Origin: QHXN01 sp032162705
GTDB taxonomy: Bacteria; Acidobacteriota; Blastocatellia; Pyrinomonadales; Pyrinomonadaceae
DNA: 64,000 nucleotides
Assembly (NCBI GenBank): GCA_032162705.1
Contig: JAVRON010000095.1
Location: 6,401 to 70,400, forward strand
Direction: 5' to 3'
Numbering within the stretch: the first letter of the stretch is position 1; every line of letters starts with the position of its first letter. Positions 34,604-43,237 of this stretch are shown here, piece after piece. The notes under the pieces are model-generated. The model did not search any database. It was not told where the DNA came from and saw only the letters and a list, made by a program, of their open reading frames with translations. The position numbers and the translations under genes were made by a program.

Positions 34604-35521
34604 ATGTCATCCGCGGACGTTGAGGTTCGAGAACAAGTCCCGCCGGACGAAATCCGCGGCGGGGTGAGCGAAGCCGCGGCCGAGTCAACCTTCCACGAGG
34701 TGGACGACCGCGAACGCATCACGCCCGCCATCGAGTTTCGGGATGTGACTCTCTCGTTTGACGAAAACGTCATTCTCGACAGTCTCAGCTTCACGGTGCA
34801 GAAGGGCGAAACCAAGATCATTCTCGGCGGCTCGGGCGGCGGCAAATCGACGACCATCAAGCTCATCCTCGGCCTCCTCAAGCCCGACTCGGGTCGCATC
34901 CTCGTTGACGGCGAGGACATCACCGACTACACAGAGGCCGAGATGATGAGCGTGCGAAAGAAGATCGGGATGATTTTTCAGGAGGGCGCACTCTTCGACT
35001 CGCTCTCGGTCTACGACAACGTCGCTTACCGTCTGCACGAACAGGGCGTGCCCGAAGAGGAGGTCGAGCAAGAGGTCAGGCGCATGCTCCGCTTCGTCAA
35101 CCTCGAAGACTCCATCGACAAGATGCCGATAGAGCTTTCGGGCGGCATGCGTCGGCGTGTGGGGATCGCGCGCGCGCTCGTCGGCGGCCCGAAGATAGTC
35201 CTGTTCGACGAGCCGACCGCAGGGCTTGACCCGCCGACGGCGCGTACCATCTGCGAGCTTGCCATCAAACTGCGCGACCTCGAAGATGTCTCCTCCATCT
35301 TCGTCACGCACGAGATGAACAACGTCAAGTACCTGACGAGTGAGTACGCGGTCGTGAACGACGACGGCGAGATCGTCTTCGAGGAAGAGGGGCAGCGCCT
35401 GTGCCTGACCAACACGAAGGTCTTGATGCTGCGCGGCGGCAAGATCATCTTTGAAGGGACGGACGAGTCGCTCCTCAAGACCGAGGACGAATACATCCAT
35501 ACCTTCATTCACGGACACTGA
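34604..35521 (+). CDS. mlaF: MlaF-type ABC transporter ATPase
   Basis: The 305-residue ATPase has Walker A 'LGGSGGGKSTTIKLILGL', Q-loop 'GMIFQEGALFDSLSVYDNVA', signature 'LSGGMRRRVGIARALV', Walker B 'IVLFDEPTAGLDP', and switch 'FVTHEMN'. It has a 45-residue acidic N-terminal extension. GAGAG sits just upstream of ATG 34604. The C-terminus ('EDEYIHTFIHGH') resembles MlaF tails. Confidence 0.93.
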   Translation: MSSADVEVREQVPPDEIRGGVSEAAAESTFHEVDDRERITPAIEFRDVTLSFDENVILDSLSFTVQKGETKIILGGSGGGKSTTIKLILGLLKPDSGRILVDGEDITDYTEAEMMSVRKKIGMIFQEGALFDSLSVYDNVAYRLHEQGVPEEEVEQEVRRMLRFVNLEDSIDKMPIELSGGMRRRVGIARALVGGPKIVLFDEPTAGLDPPTARTICELAIKLRDLEDVSSIFVTHEMNNVKYLTSEYAVVNDDGEIVFEEEGQRLCLTNTKVLMLRGGKIIFEGTDESLLKTEDEYIHTFIHGH

Positions 35522-35528
35522 AAGGAGA

Positions 35529-35623
35529 GTGATAAGTAATGAGTGATTAAGTGATAAGAAATATAAAAGACAGCTTTTGTTCTTTCTTATCACTTATCAC
35601 TTATCACTTATCACTTATCACTA
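35529..35623. repeat. 7-bp-periodic hairpin (GTGATAA/TTATCAC units) between mlaF and mlaD
   Basis: The left arm 35529-35560 is GTGATAA-GTAATGA-GTGATTAA-GTGATAA-GAA. The right arm 35584-35623 is TTCTTATCAC followed by TTATCAC repeated. The hairpin sits in the mRNA between cistrons of one operon, ending 6 bases before mlaD. Confidence 0.85.
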
Positions 35624-35629
35624 AAGCAT

Positions 35630-36775
35630 ATGCCTCCAACGAAGAAGAGAGTCGGAATCCGCGAGGTTCGCGTCGGCCTGCTGGTCGTCATCGCTATCGG
35701 CGTCCTCATCTTCCTCATCCTGAACGCGTCGGGCGACATCTCGCCGTTCTCGAAGAAGGTTCATCTGCGCGCGCGCTTCTCGAACGGCGACGGGCTGCGG
35801 CGCGGCTCGGAGGTGCGCCTCGCAGGCGTCCGCATCGGCAAGGTCGACGACGTGCGTCTGCTCCCGCCTTCAGAGAACCCACGCGAGAAGGTCGAGACTT
35901 CCTTCTCCATCGACAGCGAGATCGACGGCAGACCGGCCACCGACCTGATCCGCAACGACTCGACCGCGCTGCTTGCCTCTCCGTCCATCCTCGGCGCAGA
36001 GAAGATCATCAACCTCACGCCCGGCACAGAACTCGGTCGGCAGGTCAAAGACGGCGACATGATTCCGCCCGGCGAAGAGGGTGGCACGGTGCAGGCGCTC
36101 ACCACTTCCGGCACGGAGCTGATGCAGCAGCTCAATAAGCTCTCGACGCAGTTCACGGACATCTCCGCCAAGATCAACCAGGGACAGGGCACCATCGGTC
36201 GCTTCGTCAACGACGAGGCGTTCTATAACAATTTGAACTCGACCGTCCGCGACGTGAATGAGCTTGTGCGCCAGATACAGTCCGGCCAAGGTTCCGCCGG
36301 AAAGCTCGTCAACGACCCGGCGCTCTACAATAACCTGACCGGCGTCAGCCAATCACTCCAGGGCATCGCCGACGACCTGCACCGCGGGCGCGGCACGGCC
36401 GGCAAGCTCCTCACCGACGAGGCGCTTTACAACGACGCACGCGCTACCATCGCACGCCTCAACCGCTCCGTCGATAACATCAATCTCGTCGTCGATGACC
36501 TGCGCGCTGGCCGCGGCACGGCCGGCAAACTCCTCACCGACGATGCCGTCTACAACGATGCGCGCTCGGCCATCGCCCGCTTCAACACCGCCGCCGAGCG
36601 CATCGACAACGTTGTCGCGGGCGTCCAACGCGGCGAAGGCACCGCGGGCAAACTCCTCACTGACGACCAGCTCTACAACAACGTCAACCAACTCTCCGCC
36701 GAGACCGTCAAGCTCATCTACGACTTCCGACAAAACCCAAAGAAGTACCTGACCATAAAATTCCAACTGTTTTAA
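35630..36775 (+). CDS. mlaD: MCE/MlaD-type lipid-binding protein with five C-terminal repeats
   Basis: The 381-residue protein has an N-terminal anchor (about 14-32), an MCE domain (38-145: 'FSNGDGLRRGSEVRLAGVRI', 'KVDDV'), and a C-terminal helical part with five copies, about 40 residues apart, of G(R/Q/E)GTAGKLLTDDALYN. E. coli MlaD is about 183 residues, so the tail is a doubling in length; it may form a periplasm-spanning stalk. No ribosome site is visible between the hairpin and ATG. Confidence 0.9.
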   Translation: MPPTKKRVGIREVRVGLLVVIAIGVLIFLILNASGDISPFSKKVHLRARFSNGDGLRRGSEVRLAGVRIGKVDDVRLLPPSENPREKVETSFSIDSEIDGRPATDLIRNDSTALLASPSILGAEKIINLTPGTELGRQVKDGDMIPPGEEGGTVQALTTSGTELMQQLNKLSTQFTDISAKINQGQGTIGRFVNDEAFYNNLNSTVRDVNELVRQIQSGQGSAGKLVNDPALYNNLTGVSQSLQGIADDLHRGRGTAGKLLTDEALYNDARATIARLNRSVDNINLVVDDLRAGRGTAGKLLTDDAVYNDARSAIARFNTAAERIDNVVAGVQRGEGTAGKLLTDDQLYNNVNQLSAETVKLIYDFRQNPKKYLTIKFQLF

Positions 36776-36797
36776 ATTTAGACTCGTGTTCACGAAA

Positions 36798-36856
36798 AAT
36801 TAAGTTCTTACATGAGAAATTAAGTCCTTACCTGAAGGAATTAAGTGCTTACCTGA
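36798..36856. repeat. About 20-bp tandem repeat (AATTAAGTNCTTACNTGA x3)
   Basis: Three degenerate copies: AAATTAAGTTCTTACATGAG, AAATTAAGTCCTTACCTGAA and AATTAAGTGCTTACCTGA. Low-GC unlike the flanks. Multiple 20-bp terminal repeats are typical of IS21-family ends, but no IS gene is present; it may be an insertion remnant. Confidence 0.6.
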
Positions 36857-36932
36857 TTTCAACAGGTTTTTTATAATTGCATTGATTCAATTCAGGCGGG
36901 CTATTACTGGATTAACACGTATGTTCGTGACA

Positions 36933-36961
36933 ATAAGTGATTCCTCAAAATGATCACTTAT
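36933..36961. repeat. Short inverted repeat ATAAGTGAT/ATCACTTAT
   Basis: Perfect 9-bp arms around an 11-base loop, within the AT-rich stretch before the TonB-receptor fragment. Hairpin-capable; no T-run. Confidence 0.6.
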
Positions 36962-37061
36962 ATAATTCTGCTCATCAAGACAAAACAACGGAAGACGGCG
37001 GCTCAGGCGGCTCAGGCGAGCGGCGATTTGCCCTGCGCGCTTCCGCATCCATGTCCCGTAG

Positions 37062-37661
37062 CGTGGTGCGACGAGCGCGACGGCGACGACCACCGTGGCG
37101 CAAGGCTTCACCGCGCAACTGCCGACGGTGAGCGGGACGCAGTCGCTTCCCGTGGGCTTCGCGGCGGTCGTTAACGCCCCCGGCGGCGGCGCTTCGCGTA
37201 ACGTGCGGCGGCCCGATTTGATTGCCGGAGTCAACCCGTTCCTGAACAACGACCGGAACCTCCTGAACCCCGCGGCCTTCGCTATCCCCGCGTCCGGCAC
37301 GTTCGGCAACCTCGCGCGCAACGCCCTGCACGGCCCCGGCTTCTGGCAATCAGACCTGATCCTCAACAAGCAGATTCCAATCACCGAGACTGTCAAGCTT
37401 GAGTTCCGCACGGAGATTTTCAACATCTTCAACCACGCGAACTTCGCCAACCCGTCCTCGACTTTGAACGTCGCTCTGCCGGCGCTCTCCTTCAACACGA
37501 CGGCCAACGCTTTTGTGCTCGGTTCCGGGTTGCAGCCCAAACAGGCTTACACGCAATCGGCGGCTGGCTCTACCTTTGGCCTGCTCCGGCAGACCGACGA
37601 GCGCGTGGTCGGCCTCGGCACGAACCGGCAGATTCAGTTCGCGCTGCGGCTCAACTTCTAA
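37062..37661 (+). pseudogene. C-terminal fragment of a TonB-dependent (Oar-like) receptor
   Basis: About 200 codons open from an in-frame TAG (37059). Residues such as 'NPFLNNDRNLLNPAAFAIPA', 'GTFGNLARNALHGPGFWQSD', 'EFRTEIFNIFNHANFANP' and the terminal 'IQFALRLNF' match the C-terminal barrel of the roughly 1000-residue receptors frequent in Acidobacteria. Plug, carboxypeptidase-like domain and signal peptide are absent. It is a truncated relic, with AT-rich repeats at the broken end. Confidence 0.8.
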
Positions 37662-37720
37662 TCCCAGCATGCGGGATCGCGCTCAGCGGGCGGGTGAGAT
37701 TCTCCGCGCCCTCCCGCCTG

Positions 37721-37774
37721 TTAACAAAGATTTCCCTTGTCGTTCAGACGCATTTAACACGAAGGTTTTATGCT
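37721..37774 (+). promoter_or_regulatory. Candidate Pho box and -10 of the pst operon
   Basis: Hexamers TTAACA (37721), TTCCCT (37732), TTCAGA (37743) and TTAACA (37754) are spaced exactly 11 bp apart, as in PhoB/PhoP sites, although the middle two are poor. A TATGCT (37769-37774) would be the -10, with the last repeats over the -35 position. GAGGAGA and the pstS start follow. Confidence 0.4.
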
Positions 37775-37817
37775 ACGGCGTTTTAGTCCCTACTATAGAC
37801 TCCGAGGAGAATCTCCC

Positions 37818-38915
37818 GTGCCCCTTTCAAAAAGAATCGTGCGTGCGCCGCTCGCGCTGCTGCTCGCCGCCGCCTCCCTTCTGGTCTTCGGTTGCAGCGG
37901 CCAGCAGCAGGGAGGGGCTGGCGCAGGTGGCGGCGACATTCGGCTGCAAGGAGCCGGCTCGACCTTCGTGAACCCGCTGCTACAGAAGTGGGTGAGCGAG
38001 TACGGCAAGCTCATGCCGAACGTCAAGATCGACTATCAGTCCATCGGCTCGGGCGGCGGCATCAAGCAGATCAAGGAGCAGACCATCGACTTCGGTGCGT
38101 CCGACGCCCCGATGAAAGACGATGACCTCAAGAGCGCGCCCGGCGAGATCATCCACATCCCCCTCGTGCTCGGTGCGGTCGTCATCACATACAACCTTCA
38201 GGGCGTCGCGAAACCGCTCCGCTTCTCTTCGGACGTGATCGCGGACATCTTCCTCGGCAACATCAAGAAGTGGGACGACCCGCGCATCCAGACGGGCAAT
38301 CCCGGCGTGAGTCTCCCCTCCAACGACATCACGGTGGTGCACCGCTCGGACGGGAGCGGCACCTCCGCCGTCTTCACGGACTACCTGTCGAAGGTGAGCA
38401 CCGAGTGGAAGGATAAGGTCGGGGCGGGCACTTCGCCGAACTGGCCGGTCGGTATCGGCGGCAAGGGTAACGAAGGAGTCACCGGCCAGGTCAAGCAGAC
38501 GCCGGACACCATCGGCTACGTCGAGATGGCCTACGCCGTGAAGAATAACCTGCCCGTCAGTCTCATCAAGAACAAGTCTGGCAGCTTCGTCGAGCCGAGT
38601 CTCGACACGGTCTCGGCCGCCGCCGCCGAATCGCTCCCGACCACGCCCGAAGACCTGCGCGTCTCGATCACCGACCCGTCGGGAGCCAACACCTACCCCA
38701 TCTCCAGCTACGTCTACGCGCTCGTGTACAAAGAGCAGAAGGACGCGGTCAAGGGCAAGGCGCTCGTAGACTTTCTCTGGTGGGGCATCCACGACGGCGA
38801 GGGCTTCGCGAAAGATTTGCAGTACGCGCCCCTGCCCCGGGAGACGGTGAAGCGAGCCGAAGCCAAGATCGACCTGATCGGCTCCGGCGGCAAGACCTTG
38901 CGCGCCGCTCAGTAG
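37818..38915 (+). CDS. pstS: Phosphate-binding lipoprotein PstS
   Basis: High-affinity phosphate receptor. The 365-residue protein has a lipoprotein signal ('LLAAASLLVFGCSGQQ', lipid Cys about 26), 'LQGAGSTFVNPLLQKWVSEY', 'QSIGSGGGIKQI', 'DFGASDAPM' and 'VVHRSDGSGTSAVF', the phosphate-binding loops. GTG at 37818 is preceded by GAGGAGA with 7-base spacing. First gene of pstSCAB-phoU. Confidence 0.95.
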   Translation: MPLSKRIVRAPLALLLAAASLLVFGCSGQQQGGAGAGGGDIRLQGAGSTFVNPLLQKWVSEYGKLMPNVKIDYQSIGSGGGIKQIKEQTIDFGASDAPMKDDDLKSAPGEIIHIPLVLGAVVITYNLQGVAKPLRFSSDVIADIFLGNIKKWDDPRIQTGNPGVSLPSNDITVVHRSDGSGTSAVFTDYLSKVSTEWKDKVGAGTSPNWPVGIGGKGNEGVTGQVKQTPDTIGYVEMAYAVKNNLPVSLIKNKSGSFVEPSLDTVSAAAAESLPTTPEDLRVSITDPSGANTYPISSYVYALVYKEQKDAVKGKALVDFLWWGIHDGEGFAKDLQYAPLPRETVKRAEAKIDLIGSGGKTLRAAQ

Positions 38916-38985
38916 GGCTGAGGACGACGAGCCGGGGCAAGGGCGAGTGCAAACGTCATCCCGCTTCAATCAATGGGTGAGAAGA

Positions 38986-39999
38986 ATGTCAGACCCGCAA
39001 TTCCAGAAGCCGACACCCACGTCAGCCTTTGGGGCGAGAGCGCGCTCCTGGAATTGGCGGCGCTCTCTCTCGGCGACCGGCAACACGGGCGACGCCGTCT
39101 TCCGCGGACTCCTTCTCCTGAGCGCGCTGCTGCTGCTCGTGATCGTGGGCGGGATGATCTACGGGATGGCGTCGAACTCGATGCTGTCGATTCGTGAGTT
39201 CGGCTTCTCGTTTCTGACCGGACGCACCTGGGACCCGATTCAGGGCGAGTTCGGCGCGCTGCCTTTCATCTATGGCACGGTAGTCTCTTCTCTCATCGCG
39301 CTCGTCATCGCCGTCCCCATCTCGCTCGGCGTGGCCGTCTTTCTGGTTGAGCAGGCACCGCGCCGTCTGGCGCGTCCTGTTGCTTTCCTGGTCGAGTTGC
39401 TGGCGGCAATCCCCTCGGTCGTGTACGGGCTGTGGGGCATCTTCGTCCTCGCGCCGTTCCTGCGCGTCCATATCGAGCCGCCCCTTCAGAACTGGCTCGG
39501 CTGGCTGCCCTTCTTTCAAGGCACGATTACCGGCATCGGACTCTTCACCGGCGGGATCATCCTCGCCATCATGGTGACGCCGATCATCTCGGCGGTGGTG
39601 CGCGACGTGCTCGCCGCCGTCCCCGTCTCGCAGCGTGAGGCCGCGCTCGCTTTGGGCGCGACGAAGTGGGAGACGACACGCGTCGTCCTCGCCAACGCGG
39701 CGTCAGGGATAGCGGGCGCGATAATTCTGGGCTTGGGCCGCGCCATCGGCGAGACGATGGCCGTAACGATGGTCATCGGCAACCGCCCGCGGATCAGCGC
39801 CTCGCTCTTCGAGCCGAGCTATACCATCGCCTCCGTCCTCGCCAACGAGTTCACGGAGGCGACCGGCGATCTCTACCTGAGCGCGCTCATCGAACTCGGC
39901 CTGATCCTGTTTCTCGTCACCTTCGTCGTCAACGGCTTTGCCAAGCTGCTCGTGTGGAGCGTAACGCGCAAGACGAGCGGCACAGCGAGGGCCACCTGA
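38986..39999 (+). CDS. pstC: Phosphate ABC transporter permease PstC
   Basis: The 337-residue permease has about six membrane segments and the permease loop 'REAALALGATKWETTRVVLA', followed by 'ASGIAGAIILGLGRAIGETMAVTMVIGN', characteristic of PstC. ATG at 38986 has GGTGAG upstream. It overlaps pstA by one base (TGATG). Confidence 0.95.
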   Translation: MSDPQFQKPTPTSAFGARARSWNWRRSLSATGNTGDAVFRGLLLLSALLLLVIVGGMIYGMASNSMLSIREFGFSFLTGRTWDPIQGEFGALPFIYGTVVSSLIALVIAVPISLGVAVFLVEQAPRRLARPVAFLVELLAAIPSVVYGLWGIFVLAPFLRVHIEPPLQNWLGWLPFFQGTITGIGLFTGGIILAIMVTPIISAVVRDVLAAVPVSQREAALALGATKWETTRVVLANAASGIAGAIILGLGRAIGETMAVTMVIGNRPRISASLFEPSYTIASVLANEFTEATGDLYLSALIELGLILFLVTFVVNGFAKLLVWSVTRKTSGTARAT

Positions 40000-40841
40000 T
40001 GGGTATTCCCGCGCGCGCCAAGGGTCGCCGCCGCGCGACCAACACCGTCATAACGACGCTGACGGCGCTGTGTGCATTCGTCGCCGTCACAATCCTTCTA
40101 TTGATTCTAGGTTACATCGCCTACCGTGGTCTGACTTCGGTCAATCTCACTTTTCTGACCGACACGCCGAGGCCCGTCGGCGAGGGCGGCGGGATCGGCA
40201 ACGCCATCACCGGGACGTTCGTGCTGCTCCTGCTGGCCTGCCTCTTCGGTCTCCCCGTAGGCATTTCCGCCGGCGTCTACCTGGCCGAATTCGGAGACAA
40301 CTGGTTCGGCAGCGTCGTGCGTTTCTTGGCCGACACGCTGACGGGCGTGCCTTCGATTGTCGTCGGCGTCTTCGTCTACGCGCTCATCGTAGAGCCGCAA
40401 AAACACTTTTCCACTTTGGCTGGCGGGGTCGCGCTCGGCATCATCATGATCCCGATTGTCACACGCACGACCGAAGAGATGATCCGGCTCGTGCCGAACA
40501 GTCTGCGTGAGGGCGCGCTCGCTCTGGGCGCGCCGCAGTGGCGCGTCACGACCGGTGTGATTCTGCCGGCGGCGGCGTCAGGGATCGCCACCGGCGTGAT
40601 GCTGGCCGTCGCGAGGGTCGCAGGCGAGACGGCTCCGCTACTGTTCACCGCCTTCGGCAGTCGCTTCTTCAACTGGCATCTCGACCAGCCGATGGCTTCA
40701 TTGACCGTGCAGATTTTCAACTACGCCGTCTCGCCCTACGACGAGTGGCACGCGCAAACCTGGGCCGCCACCCTCGTCCTGATGACGATGATAGTGTTGA
40801 TCAACATCACCGTCCGCTTCTTTACCCGTAAGAAATTTTAG
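39999..40841 (+). CDS. pstA: Phosphate ABC transporter permease PstA
   Basis: The 280-residue permease has 'GNAITGTFVLLLLACLFGLP', 'IPIVTRTTEEMIRLVPNSLR', 'EGALALGAPQWRVTTGVILP' and 'VARVAGETAPLLFTAFGS', typical of PstA. The open frame extends upstream into pstC, but ATG 39999 at the pstC stop is the sensible start. It is followed by pstB after two bases. Confidence 0.95.
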   Translation: MGIPARAKGRRRATNTVITTLTALCAFVAVTILLLILGYIAYRGLTSVNLTFLTDTPRPVGEGGGIGNAITGTFVLLLLACLFGLPVGISAGVYLAEFGDNWFGSVVRFLADTLTGVPSIVVGVFVYALIVEPQKHFSTLAGGVALGIIMIPIVTRTTEEMIRLVPNSLREGALALGAPQWRVTTGVILPAAASGIATGVMLAVARVAGETAPLLFTAFGSRFFNWHLDQPMASLTVQIFNYAVSPYDEWHAQTWAATLVLMTMIVLINITVRFFTRKKF

Positions 40842-40843
40842 AG

Positions 40844-41692
40844 ATGACAACGCCAACTCCCACCACCGAGACCCGCGTTAACGTGCCGCGCCCCAGCGTG
40901 CGTCAAGAGGCGGGGCAGCCAGCACCCACCTCCGCGCCAACCAAAATCAGCGTCAAGGATTTAAATTTTTTCTACGGTCGCGCGCAGGCGCTGAGCAGCA
41001 TCTCCATCGACATCCCCGAACGCGCCGTGATGGCTTTTATCGGCCCGTCGGGCTGCGGCAAGTCCACCTTCCTGCGCACGCTCAACCGGATGAACGACAC
41101 GATTCCGGGGACGCGCGCCGAGGGCGAGGTCTTGATTGATGGGCAGGATATCTATGCACCCGACACGGACGTGGTGGGCTTGCGGCGCAAGGTCGGGATG
41201 GTCTTCCAGAAGTCAAACCCGTTCCCGAAGTCCATCTTCGACAACGTCGCCTACGGCCTGAAGATCAACCGGATGACGAAGAGTAAGGGGGAGATGGGCG
41301 ACTGCGTGCATGAGGCGCTCGAAGGCGCGGCGCTCTGGTCGGAGGTCAAGGATCGTCTGCACGCTTCGGCGCTCGGGCTATCCGGCGGGCAGCAACAACG
41401 GCTCTGCATCGCGCGCGCTTTGGCCGTGAAGCCCGAGGTCGTGCTGATGGACGAGCCTGCCTCGGCGCTCGACCCTATCGCGACGCAGAAGATCGAGGAG
41501 CTGATCGTCGAGCTAAAGCGGCAGTACACCATCGTCATCGTGACGCACAACATGCAGCAGGCGGCGCGCGTCTCAGACCGCACGGCCTTCTTCTGGCTCG
41601 GCAAACTCGTCGAGGTCAACAACACTGATAAGATATTCACCGCTCCCGACCAGAAGCTGACGGAAGATTACATCACCGGGCGCTTCGGATAA
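40844..41692 (+). CDS. pstB: Phosphate ABC transporter ATPase PstB
   Basis: The 282-residue ATPase has 'FYGRAQALSSISIDIPE', Walker A 'FIGPSGCGKSTFLRTLNRMND', 'MVFQKSNPFPKSIFDNVAYG', signature 'LSGGQQQRLCIARALAV', Walker B 'VLMDEPASALDP' and 'VTHNMQQAARVSD'. It has a 30-residue Pro/Thr-rich N-terminal extension. Order S-C-A-B-phoU is canonical. Confidence 0.96.
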   Translation: MTTPTPTTETRVNVPRPSVRQEAGQPAPTSAPTKISVKDLNFFYGRAQALSSISIDIPERAVMAFIGPSGCGKSTFLRTLNRMNDTIPGTRAEGEVLIDGQDIYAPDTDVVGLRRKVGMVFQKSNPFPKSIFDNVAYGLKINRMTKSKGEMGDCVHEALEGAALWSEVKDRLHASALGLSGGQQQRLCIARALAVKPEVVLMDEPASALDPIATQKIEELIVELKRQYTIVIVTHNMQQAARVSDRTAFFWLGKLVEVNNTDKIFTAPDQKLTEDYITGRFG

Positions 41693-41756
41693 TCCGCGCT
41701 ACTCAGGCAGAAGGCGGGGCTGAGAATAAAAGAAGAACGAAGAAGGCAAGTTAAAA

Positions 41757-42416
41757 ATGGATCATCGCAGAATACTCGACCGGGAACTCGAAGGGCTGCG
41801 CGACCGCGTGCTGCTCCTGGGTGGCGAGACCGAGACCGCGCTTCAGCGCGCCATGTACGCGCTGGCCGAACGCGACAGCGCCACGGCCAATGAAGTCCTC
41901 ACGGGCGACGACGCGATAGATCGGATGGAGGTCGAGATCGACCGCCTCTGCGTCGATATCATCGCCCTCAGGCAGCCAGCGGCGCGCGACCTGCGCTTCG
42001 TCATCTCGGTCGCCAAGATCACTCCCATCCTTGAGCGCATCGCCGACCACGCCTGCAACATCGCACGCGCCGCCCTCGACCTCAACGACGAGCCGCAACT
42101 GCAAGCGTACTTCGACCTGCCGCGCATGGCTGAACTCGCCTCCTCAATGCTGCGCGCCTCCCTCGACGCCTTCACCTCGAACGATGCGACAGCCGCGCGG
42201 CGGGTCATCGACCGCGACGACGAGATCGACGAAATCTACAACCACATTTTCCACGAGCTGATCGACATGATGGTGGCCGACCCTTCGACGACGACGCGCG
42301 CCGCGCGACTGCTCTTCGTCGCCAAGCACATCGAGCGCGTCGCTGATTACGTCACCGATATCTGCGAGCTAACCGTCTACATGGCGGAGGCCGCGTTCAT
42401 CAAACACAGCAACTAG
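41757..42416 (+). CDS. phoU: Phosphate transport regulator PhoU
   Basis: The 219-residue all-helical protein has two PhoU repeats: 'LLGGETETALQRAMYALAER' ... 'EVEIDRLCVDIIALRQPAAR' ... 'ITPILERIADHACNIARAAL', and 'DEIDEIYNHIFHELIDMM' ... 'IERVADYVTDICELTVYM'. It couples Pst activity to the phosphate two-component system, which is not in this window. Confidence 0.95.
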   Translation: MDHRRILDRELEGLRDRVLLLGGETETALQRAMYALAERDSATANEVLTGDDAIDRMEVEIDRLCVDIIALRQPAARDLRFVISVAKITPILERIADHACNIARAALDLNDEPQLQAYFDLPRMAELASSMLRASLDAFTSNDATAARRVIDRDDEIDEIYNHIFHELIDMMVADPSTTTRAARLLFVAKHIERVADYVTDICELTVYMAEAAFIKHSN

Positions 42417-42872
42417 GGATGGCCGCTGACGGCTAAGCACCTTCGGGCGATGGGTACGCACGCAGAGCCATTAAACGCCGGCGAACAGGCAAAACAGGCT
42501 TAACCTGAAAGCCGAAAAATTTTAAGCGTCACGATTCTCAAAGCCGAGTGGCATCCGACCGCGAGAAATAGGTTCGTCGTAGCTTTCATCGTGTGCGCGT
42601 CTCTCTTCGCGTTTCATCAATTCGAGGTCAAGCAACACAGGCAGAGGACGCTGCTGGTAAACATTTCTTGTGGCTGCTACCTGTGCGCCAGCTTGCGAAG
42701 AGCGAATGGAAGAAGTAGGGTCGAACGTGGAAGAGGCCGGGAGCGTGTAGCATCCGCTCTCGTGAGCCAAAAGAGCACTACACGGTTTTCTCATCCCTAT
42801 GATTTACCCGGAACAAGCATCGGCGAAAGTGTTACCGCGACGAACTATTCAGGAGCGAGGTACAACGTAGAC
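42417..42872. other. Intergenic, 456 bp, nothing firm
   Basis: Open frames exist on both strands (for example minus 42522-42794), but none has a ribosome site or a recognised domain. Composition is mixed and less GC-rich than the genes. It may contain a decayed gene or the leader of the lysine-rich gene. Confidence 0.4.
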
Positions 42873-43154
42873 ATGGCGATCATCAAACGCAAGACGGAAA
42901 AAAAGATCGGGAAGCAGGTGCGCAAGCTGATTAAGCAGCACGGCCCGAAGGTCGCGCTGGACGCCGCCACAGCGCTAGTCACCACCCTCGTCAACAAGGC
43001 GACCGACAAGCCCGCGAAGAAGAAGGTCAAGAAGGATAAGCCGGATAAGTCCAACAAGCCGGTCAAGAAGGATAAGCCGGGTGGCGACCCCAAGAGAGCA
43101 AGCTCGAAGAGTGCTGGAAGCAAGAAAAGTAAGAAGGCAGCGCCGGGAAGTTAA
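42873..43154 (+). CDS. Small lysine-rich (histone H1-like) protein
   Basis: The 93-residue protein has an amphipathic start ('KTEKKIGKQVRKLIKQHGPK', 'VALDAATALVTTLVNKATDK') and a tail of KKDKP-type repeats ('KKVKKDKPDKSNKPVKKDKP') ending Lys/Ser/Ala-rich, like bacterial histone H1 analogues. It could bind nucleic acid or polyphosphate, since it sits between phoU and ppx. The start ATG 42873 follows a weak GAGG. Function unproven. Confidence 0.65.
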   Translation: MAIIKRKTEKKIGKQVRKLIKQHGPKVALDAATALVTTLVNKATDKPAKKKVKKDKPDKSNKPVKKDKPGGDPKRASSKSAGSKKSKKAAPGS

Positions 43155-43237
43155 TCGCCCTCGGAGCGTGTGATGGACAAGCCCGACGCGGAAGCGTCGC
43201 GCGGCGGAGCTTTTGCCGTACGGATTTTAAGGCTTGC

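Noticed and set aside
36887..37540. 217-codon minus-strand frame
   Set aside because: Antisense to the TonB-receptor remnant, whose translation matches the family; the minus product has no domain.
39666..39998. Upstream extension of the pstA frame
   Set aside because: Out of frame with and inside pstC; the PstA family start is the ATG at 39999.
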